From Bacteroides stercoris ATCC 43183 (GTDB lineage Bacteria > Bacteroidota > Bacteroidia > Bacteroidales > Bacteroidaceae), in NCBI RefSeq assembly GCF_025147325.1, contig NZ_CP102262.1, forward strand, positions 1,550,001-1,614,000: 64,000 nt of DNA, given 5' to 3'. Both the position numbers and the translations under genes were made by a program. Below the pieces are notes generated by a model. The model saw nothing but the letters and a program-made list of their open reading frames with translations, made no database searches and was not told the DNA's origin. Below, piece by piece: positions 58,637-64,000 of the stretch; position 1 is the stretch's first letter; each line of letters begins with the position of its first letter.

Positions 58637-59383
58637 TTACTTGTTCCAAATTTCCCATGCGGCAAAGGCTTGCAGCAGCAACATTTCAAGTCCGTTCTTG
58701 GTGACGGCTCCCTGCGCTTTGCCTTTCTTCATGAAGAGTGTTTCATTTGGATTATACAACAAATCGTAGAGCAAATGGTTGGGAGTAAGCAGTTCGTAGG
58801 GTATGTCCGGGCAGAAATCCACTTTGGGGAACATGCCCACGGGCGTACAGTTTACGATGACCGTATGTCCGGCCATGATTTCGGGAGTCAGCTCCCCGTA
58901 GGTCAGGAACTTGTCGTCCTTTTTGGTACGTGACACAAAAGTGCTTTCTATTCCTAAATTCTCCAGGCCGCGATATACGGCTTTGGATGCACCGCCTGTG
59001 CCCAGGATAAGCGCTTTCTTGTGCTGGGGTTGCAGCAGGGGTTCGATGGATTGCGTAAATCCGATGATGTCCGAGTTGCAGCCTATCAGCTTGATTTTGC
59101 CTTTGGGAAGGCGGACAATCTTGATAACGTTGACCGCACCAATCTTGGCGGTGTCCTTATCCAGTTCGTCGAGGTAGGGTATAACCTGTTCTTTATAGGG
59201 AATGGTTACATTGAGTCCACAGAGATTGGGGTTTTCTTCAATCACTTCCATGAAGTCTTCGATGCGGGGAATCTCGAAGTTCACATATTCGGCGTCAATG
59301 TTCTCTGCTTTAAATTTCTCGTTGAAGTAGCCGATGGAGAACGAATGTTTCAGCGGGTAACCGATTAAACCGTATTTCTGCAT
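58637..59383 (-). CDS. aroE: Shikimate dehydrogenase
   Basis: 248 residues from the ATG at 59383; a TTG two codons upstream is in frame but less likely. The substrate motif GYPLKHSFS (8-16) and catalytic Lys64 in NVTIPYKEQ are followed by the NADP loop GTGGASKAVYRGL. It reduces 3-dehydroshikimate in the chorismate route, which also feeds menaquinone. It is shorter than the ~270 residues of Escherichia coli AroE. Confidence 0.94.
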   Translation of the reverse strand: MQKYGLIGYPLKHSFSIGYFNEKFKAENIDAEYVNFEIPRIEDFMEVIEENPNLCGLNVTIPYKEQVIPYLDELDKDTAKIGAVNVIKIVRLPKGKIKLIGCNSDIIGFTQSIEPLLQPQHKKALILGTGGASKAVYRGLENLGIESTFVSRTKKDDKFLTYGELTPEIMAGHTVIVNCTPVGMFPKVDFCPDIPYELLTPNHLLYDLLYNPNETLFMKKGKAQGAVTKNGLEMLLLQAFAAWEIWNK

Positions 59384-59416
59384 ATCCAAAATGTGTTAAA
59401 GGGGGAATATAAGTGA

Positions 59417-60154
59417 CTATTTCTTAGCAATGTATAAGGTGCATATTCCGAAAGTCAATCGCTTGAAGCGTACCTCGCTGAACCCTGCCTTGAGGATTAC
59501 TCCCTGCATGATTTCGCCTTGCGGAAAGGCGCGGATACTTTGGGGCAGATAGGTGTAGGCGCTGTTGTCTTTCGAAATGAACTTGCCGAGCAGCGGGATG
59601 ACGGCTTTGGAGTAGACGGTAAAGAGTTGTTTCATCGGGAAGCGGTCCGGCGTGGAGAGTTCCAGAATGACGAGATGTCCGCCGGGTACGAGTACGCGGC
59701 ACATTTCGGACAATCCTTTATCCAGTCCGTCAAAGTTACGGATGCCGAACGCCACGGTCACGGCATCGAAGCTTTCATCGGCAAACGAGAGAGAGGTGCA
59801 GTCCTCCCGGGCAAAGGAAATCCTGTCCGAGAGGTGCGCCTGTTTTACTTTTTCACGTCCCACGTTCATCATGCCTTCGGATATGTCGGTTCCGATGAGC
59901 ATATCGGGCTGCAATTCGCGGCAGGCAAGTATGGCAAAGTCTCCGGTTCCGGTCGCTACGTCCATGATGCGCCGGGGGCTGAAAGGGCGGAGCGTGTCAA
60001 TCGCCTTCTTGCGCCAGCTGCGGTCTATGCCCATCGACAGGGTATGGTTCAGCTTGTCGTAAGCGGGGGCGATGTTGTCGAACATCTCTTCAACCTGTTC
60101 GCTCTTCTTGCCGTCGTTGCCGTAAGGCTTGATGTGTTCTTGGGGGTAGTCCAT
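59417..60154 (-). CDS. ubiE: Demethylmenaquinone methyltransferase
   Basis: 245 residues. SAM-dependent methyltransferase motif I is [11 protein letters not shown], with [20 protein letters not shown] and the C-terminal RRLTFGI-like end typical of UbiE/MenG. It methylates demethylmenaquinone; Bacteroides uses menaquinone, so the ubiquinone step is not expected. It lies 10 bases downstream of purC and 33 upstream of aroE. Confidence 0.94.
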   Translation of the reverse strand: MDYPQEHIKPYGNDGKKSEQVEEMFDNIAPAYDKLNHTLSMGIDRSWRKKAIDTLRPFSPRRIMDVATGTGDFAILACRELQPDMLIGTDISEGMMNVGREKVKQAHLSDRISFAREDCTSLSFADESFDAVTVAFGIRNFDGLDKGLSEMCRVLVPGGHLVILELSTPDRFPMKQLFTVYSKAVIPLLGKFISKDNSAYTYLPQSIRAFPQGEIMQGVILKAGFSEVRFKRLTFGICTLYIAKK

Positions 60155-60164
60155 CCGTCAATCG

Positions 60165-61106
60165 TTACTTTAAGTACTCCGTTACGTTCTTTTCAATACG
60201 TTCGGCGATGTTGCTTGTGTCCTCTTTAACAAACTTCTCGCCGGTGATGTGCTCGTACAGCTCGATGTAACGTTCGCTGATGGAAGTCACGATTTCGTCG
60301 GTCATTTCCGGAACCTGCTGTCCCTCTTTGCCCTGGAAACCGTTGTCCATTAGCCATTCGCGCACGAATTCCTTTGAAAGCTGCTTTTGCGGTTCGCCTT
60401 TGGCAAAGCGTTCTTCGTAGCCTTCGGAGTAGAAATAGCGGCTGGAGTCCGGTGTGTGGATTTCGTCCATCAGGTAGATAGTGCCGTTGTGCTTGCCGAA
60501 TTCGTACTTGGTGTCGACGAGAATCAGGTCGCGTTCTGCAGCGATTTCCGTACCGCGTTTGAAGAGCGCCATTGTATATTTCTCCAGAATTGCATACTCT
60601 TCGGGAGTGGCCAGGCCTTTGGCAAGAATCTCCTCTTTGGAGATGTCGGCGTCATGCTCGCCGATTTCAGCTTTTGTGGTCGGGGTGATGATGGGTTCGG
60701 GGAATTTCTGGTTCTCCTTCATGCCTTCGGGCAACTTTACGCCGCAGATTTCGCGGACACCGCTCTTGTAGGCGCGCCATGCACTGCCGCAGAGATAGCC
60801 GCGTACAATCATCTCAACCGGGAAGCCTTCGCACATTACGCCCACGGTTACCATAGGGTCGGGGGTGGCTGTTTTCCAGTTGGGGCAGATGTCGGTGGTG
60901 GCATCGAGGAACTTGGCTGCAATCTGGTTCAGCATCTGTCCTTTGAAAGGAATACCTTTCGGCAATACTACGTCGAAGGCTGAAATGCGGTCGGTAGCGA
61001 CCATAACTAACTTTTCGCCATTGATGTTGTACACATCGCGCACTTTTCCATGATAGACACTTTGCTGTCCGGGAAAGTTGAAATCTGTTGCTGTTAATGC
61101 ATTCAT
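60165..61106 (-). CDS. purC: SAICAR synthase
   Basis: 313 residues, the longer PurC form found in Bacteroidetes. [27 protein letters not shown] at the N-terminus (motif GKVRDVY and TDRISAFD), the [14 protein letters not shown] strand and the LVDTKYEFG motif are clear. It joins aspartate to CAIR in purine synthesis. It is followed at once by ubiE and preceded by phoH, 33 bases away. Confidence 0.95.
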   Translation of the reverse strand: MNALTATDFNFPGQQSVYHGKVRDVYNINGEKLVMVATDRISAFDVVLPKGIPFKGQMLNQIAAKFLDATTDICPNWKTATPDPMVTVGVMCEGFPVEMIVRGYLCGSAWRAYKSGVREICGVKLPEGMKENQKFPEPIITPTTKAEIGEHDADISKEEILAKGLATPEEYAILEKYTMALFKRGTEIAAERDLILVDTKYEFGKHNGTIYLMDEIHTPDSSRYFYSEGYEERFAKGEPQKQLSKEFVREWLMDNGFQGKEGQQVPEMTDEIVTSISERYIELYEHITGEKFVKEDTSNIAERIEKNVTEYLK

Positions 61107-61139
61107 TTTAGTGATATTTATGAGTTGGATATTTACTGT

Positions 61140-62138
61140 CTATGCCGGGAGTTGCTGTCCGGCGGCTTGTTCTGCTTTCCGTTTCTCCCGTTCGGCTTTC
61201 GCTTCTTTGTCAAACTTTTCGTAGGCTTCCACAATCTGAGTAACCAGTTTGTGGCGTACAATGTCTTTTTTGTTCAGCTCGATGAAGCTGATTCCTTTCA
61301 CGCCCTTCAGGATGCGGAGCGCTTGCACCAGTCCGGAAGTCTGTGACTGGGGAAGGTCGATTTGCGTCATATCCCCCGTTACAATCATTTTGGTATTCAT
61401 GCCCATACGGGTGAGGAACATCTTTATCTGTTGGGTGGTGGTGTTCTGCGCTTCATCCAGAATCACTACGGCATCGTTCAGCGTGCGTCCGCGCATGAAA
61501 GCAAGGGGGGCAATCTGAATGATGTTCAGCTCCATGTACTCTTTCAGTTTGGCGGCGGGAACCATGTCCTGCAAGGCGTCGTAAAGCGGTTGCAGGTACG
61601 GGTCTATCTTGTCCTTCATGTCGCCGGGCAGGAAGCCGAGTTTCTCTCCGGCCTCTACGGCGGGACGGCTGAGGATTATTTTCTTTATCTCCTTGTTCTT
61701 CAACGCGCGTACGGCAAGGGCGATGGCCGTATAGGTCTTGCCCGACCCGGCAGGGCCTATGGCAAATACCATGTCGTTCCTGCTAAATGCCTCTACCAGT
61801 TTCAACTGGTTTTCGCTGCGCGGAATAATGGGCTTTCCCGTTACGCTGAACACGATGACATTGCCCGACTTCTCAGCCTGCGGAGCGTTCCCTTTGACGA
61901 TATCGATGATGACTTCCTCTTTCAGAGAATTATATTCGGCACAATATTTTTCGAGTTTGGTGATGTTTTCTTCAAACGCGCACATCTCCTCTTCATCTCC
62001 CAGCACTTTGATGACATTGCCGCGGGCAACGATGCGGAGTTTGGGATACAAAGCTTTTATCAGTTGCATATTGGCGTTGTTTACGCCGTAAAAGATAACC
62101 GGGTCGATATCCTCAAGAACAATCAGTTTTTCTATCAT
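61140..62138 (-). CDS. phoH: PhoH-family ATPase
   Basis: 332 residues. An N-terminal KH-like part (about 1-105) precedes the P-loop domain, with Walker A in GPAGSGKTYTAIALAV and Walker B in VVILDEAQNTT. The Lys/Glu-rich C-terminus (KAEREKRKAEQAA) looks unstructured. PhoH proteins are ATP-binding and are often induced by phosphate shortage in other bacteria; RNA helicase/nuclease links are proposed. The gene is first in a phoH-purC-ubiE-aroE order on this strand. Confidence 0.93.
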   Translation of the reverse strand: MIEKLIVLEDIDPVIFYGVNNANMQLIKALYPKLRIVARGNVIKVLGDEEEMCAFEENITKLEKYCAEYNSLKEEVIIDIVKGNAPQAEKSGNVIVFSVTGKPIIPRSENQLKLVEAFSRNDMVFAIGPAGSGKTYTAIALAVRALKNKEIKKIILSRPAVEAGEKLGFLPGDMKDKIDPYLQPLYDALQDMVPAAKLKEYMELNIIQIAPLAFMRGRTLNDAVVILDEAQNTTTQQIKMFLTRMGMNTKMIVTGDMTQIDLPQSQTSGLVQALRILKGVKGISFIELNKKDIVRHKLVTQIVEAYEKFDKEAKAEREKRKAEQAAGQQLPA

Positions 62139-62184
62139 CGATATGTTTTAAAGTTCAATTCTTTTTTTCAGGTAAAACGTTTTG

Positions 62185-62192
62185 CAAATGTA
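62185..62192 (-). promoter_or_regulatory. -7 element for phoH
   Basis: TACATTTG on the minus strand 47 bases upstream of the phoH start. Confidence 0.5.
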
Positions 62193-62276
62193 GTGAAACG
62201 TTTGAATACTTGGACGGTTCTGCGTGTTATTTTTTTTGCACCGGCTTGCATGGCGGCATCTCTTTGTTGTCATTGT

Positions 62277-62954
62277 TTATTCAAAATAGAGTATTGTTCC
62301 GCCGTCGGAGTCTGCGTATTTCCGCAGGAGTTCCTGTATCATTCCGGCGGCTTCCGCCAGCCCTTCGCGTCCGTTGTATCCGTTGACTATGGCAAGGATA
62401 CGCCGGGTTTCGAGTCCCATTTTGGTACGTTCGTTGTCGCTGGTGGGAGTGCCTATGCCGCCTGCCCGGTCGCGGTAGACGGGAAGCCCCTCGATGTTCA
62501 GCGTTCCGCGCCCGATGCCTTCGAAGGGCTCTTCCGCACGTCCGATGCCGAGTTCAAGGCTGTCTCCCTGTATCTTGTCCGCATCGAAGCCGCCGATGGA
62601 ATATCCGGTGCGGAGCGATACGAGGTTGATGAGGTCTACCAGCGTGTCGATTTGGTACAGTTCGAGTCCCCGCATAAGACGGCGGCGCAATGCTTCGGCG
62701 GAAGGACGGTAACGGCTGGGATCTTTGCCGCAACGCTTGTAGGCTTCGCGGGTGGCGGCGATGGCGGGTTGCTGTTTGATGCTTTCCGCGGTTTCATCGG
62801 CTCTCAGTTCGCGGGTGAAAGCGTCGATTTCCCGCCACAGCTCTGCGTTGTGTGCGGAGTTGGTTACTTGCGCCATGACGGCAACGCCCTGAAAGGCGGG
62901 GCAGAGGCGCTTAATCTCTTCGGATAAGGTGATGTGGTACATGGGGCTTTTCAT
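62277..62954 (-). CDS. B3/B4 tRNA-binding domain protein
   Basis: 225 residues. The B3/4 domain of phenylalanyl-tRNA synthetase beta chain stands alone here, recognised from the layout RYRPSAEALRRRLMRGLELY, SLRTGYSIGGFDADKI and RDRAGGIGTPTSDNERTKM. In other bacteria free-standing B3/4 proteins may edit mischarged tRNA or bind amino-acid-like ligands; no activity is proved for this one. It lies 138 bases from phoH on the same strand. Confidence 0.85.
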   Translation of the reverse strand: MKSPMYHITLSEEIKRLCPAFQGVAVMAQVTNSAHNAELWREIDAFTRELRADETAESIKQQPAIAATREAYKRCGKDPSRYRPSAEALRRRLMRGLELYQIDTLVDLINLVSLRTGYSIGGFDADKIQGDSLELGIGRAEEPFEGIGRGTLNIEGLPVYRDRAGGIGTPTSDNERTKMGLETRRILAIVNGYNGREGLAEAAGMIQELLRKYADSDGGTILYFE

Positions 62955-63007
62955 TGTGTATGGTTTACTGTCGGTTCGTCGTGGATAAACTTGGAATTTA
63001 ACGGCGT

Positions 63008-63066
63008 TAAACTTCAGGTTTAATCCTAATGAACCCGGAGTTTAATAGGATTAAACTCGAAGTTTA
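63008..63066. repeat. Long imperfect inverted repeat of GTTTAA/TTAAAC units
   Basis: A 21-base arm at 63008-63028 pairs with 63046-63066 at 19 positions, with a 17-base loop that itself holds a GTTTAA copy. It sits between the B3/4 and DUF6078 genes and may be a terminator or an intergenic repeat. Confidence 0.65.
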
Positions 63067-63149
63067 TTGTGGATAAATAAAAATAAACTAAGTGTGGGAT
63101 AGATCTGGCACAGGCAGGTTTGCAGTATCACCCGCCTGTACTTCTCCGG

Positions 63150-63605
63150 TCACCATTCGTATCTTTCCTCAAAGCTGTCGTATATGGGACGTAACTCCGG
63201 GCAAAGGGCACGGAAAACGGATGCAATCTCCGCCTGTTCTGCGGGTGAGATAAGTCTCTTGCCTTTGCGGCTGGCAAAGTAATAGCTGCGGCAGGTGAAG
63301 CAGTTCTGTACACATCTTCTGACTTCGCTTACGATTCTGCTGGGCACGGCGTCGAACATCCGGGACATTCCGCAGGCATAACGCTTGAGGTCGGAGCTAC
63401 GGTAGAAGGTACAGCCGCCCTTGCCATGCAGCGAAGCAATGTAGCGCGGGTCTATGGCGGTTATGATATTGCTTGCGTATTGCGATGTTTTCATCGGAAG
63501 CTCCGTTATCAGGGCATGCAGGCATCCCGAACGTTGCGGACACTGCCCGTCTGTGGCAAAACAATGGGCATATTCGAAAGGAATGTCTTCCCGGTTTTGT
63601 TTCAT
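63150..63605 (-). CDS. Cys-rich DUF6078-like protein
   Basis: 151 residues. Many conserved Cys are seen, in CFATDGQCPQRSGCLHAL, GGCTFYRSSDLKRYACGM and RRCVQNCFTCRSYYF, which suggests a zinc or iron-sulfur site. It matches my memory of the Bacteroidales DUF6078 family; the role is unknown. It lies 114 bases downstream of pgeF and 195 upstream of the B3/4 gene. Confidence 0.75.
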   Translation of the reverse strand: MKQNREDIPFEYAHCFATDGQCPQRSGCLHALITELPMKTSQYASNIITAIDPRYIASLHGKGGCTFYRSSDLKRYACGMSRMFDAVPSRIVSEVRRCVQNCFTCRSYYFASRKGKRLISPAEQAEIASVFRALCPELRPIYDSFEERYEW

Positions 63606-63718
63606 ATCATTGGAGGTATTGGTTTGTTCGTATAATGTGAGTCGAGAATTAGAGTTGCTTCAACTTATCGGCACGGTACAAAAGTAGCCATAAACTGCAA
63701 CTCTTTCAAATATAGGCG

Positions 63719-64000
63719 TTACTTTCTTTCTCCCTTTTCCTGTCCGTTCAACATAATTCCCGACAGGATACGTCCCGACTTGATGCCCAGACGCCGTGCC
63801 GAGAAGAAGTCCTCATGCTGCCGGTAGGTACAGATGCCTGCATTCTCTATCTGCCGGGGCGGCACTCCGAAGTCGGAGAGTTGCAAACGGTTGGCTGCCC
63901 ACAAATCTATATGGTATTTGTGCGTTTCGGGCTTCCATACGGATATGTATTCCATCGGGAAATTTTCGGTGCGAAACGCTTCATATACCTCATCGCCCAC
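63719..64000 (-). CDS. pgeF: PgeF/YfiH-type purine nucleoside-related enzyme, C-terminal part
   Basis: Only the last ~94 residues lie in the window; the gene continues past base 64000. The ending NAGICTYRQHEDFFSARRLGIKSGRILSGIML is the characteristic YfiH/PgeF C-terminus, with the zinc Cys in AGICTY and the FFSARR motif. The family was once called a laccase; it acts on purine nucleosides or edits peptidoglycan precursors. The start cannot be given. Confidence 0.88.
   Translation of the reverse strand: MGDEVYEAFRTENFPMEYISVWKPETHKYHIDLWAANRLQLSDFGVPPRQIENAGICTYRQHEDFFSARRLGIKSGRILSGIMLNGQEKGERK

Noticed and set aside
61362..62927. A 521-codon plus-strand ORF opposite phoH and the B3/4 gene
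   Set aside because: It runs across two well-supported genes and their intergenic promoter on the other strand. The translation has no domain signature.

Overview
The window looks like chromosomal DNA of a Bacteroides species or a very close relative. The support is: many -7 elements of the Bacteroides type (TAnnTTTG, some with TTTG or TTG 18-20 bases upstream); weak Shine-Dalgarno sequences; a fused lpxC-fabZ gene; Bacteroidetes-typical families (DUF2027-Smr, DUF4827, DUF6078, GH125, exported GH2 and GH3 enzymes); and the gene order clc-fmt-rpe-comEC-nrnA. I could not name the species. No rRNA, tRNA or CRISPR array was seen.

Layout. 1-5.7 kb: an exported glycan-degrading run (partial GH63-like, GH125 alpha-mannosidase, GH20 hexosaminidase lipoprotein, metallophosphoesterase with a PA14 domain), facing a XylR-type regulator (5.9-7.2 kb). 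7.2-17.2 kb: housekeeping genes (thioesterase, tsaC, ClC channel, fmt, rpe, comEC, nrnA, a DUF4827 lipoprotein, glmM). 17.3-23.9 kb: NUDIX, queA, an Smr protein followed by a TPR histidine kinase and its LytTR regulator, and a small secreted protein. 24.2-27.0 kb: hemW with its 3' end duplicated around an insertion that carries a DUF1016 nuclease; this is the most unusual place in the window. 27.0-27.9 kb: an unusually long gene-free stretch with nested hairpins, an orphan terminator, a mini-ORF and a short tandem repeat. 27.9-42.6 kb: beta-galactosidase, AI-2E-type permease, second YrdC protein, Pif1-like helicase with TPR tail, HAD phosphatase, PatB aminotransferase, a hemerythrin/LuxR pair, an Ntn-hydrolase and a GH3 glucosidase. 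42.6-48.8 kb: a leftward envelope and tRNA-modification operon (HD hydrolase, lpxD, lpxC/fabZ, lpxA, pRiA4-ORF3-like, miaA). 48.9-50.7 kb: a complete IS1182-family element. 50.9-64 kb: a leftward run of pyrF, DUF4153, prfA, purM, lemA, TPM protein, alpha/beta hydrolase, aroE, ubiE, purC, phoH, B3/4 protein, DUF6078 protein and the end of pgeF.

How the genes work together. The glycosidase run at the left would trim mannose- and GlcNAc-containing glycans at the cell surface or in the periplasm. glmM supplies precursors for UDP-GlcNAc, and the lpx cluster uses UDP-GlcNAc for lipid A. tsaC, queA, miaA, fmt and prfA serve translation; purM, purC and pyrF serve nucleotide synthesis; aroE and ubiE serve the chorismate-menaquinone route.

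The main observation is at hemW. A 112-bp perfect direct repeat of the hemW 3' end bounds about 1.66 kb holding a DUF1016 nuclease gene and a truncated membrane-protein gene. The only terminator-like hairpin near these 3' ends lies beyond the distal copy, so the distal copy looks like the original, displaced hemW end. All coordinates come from reading the sequence. Family names rest on motif recognition without database searches.
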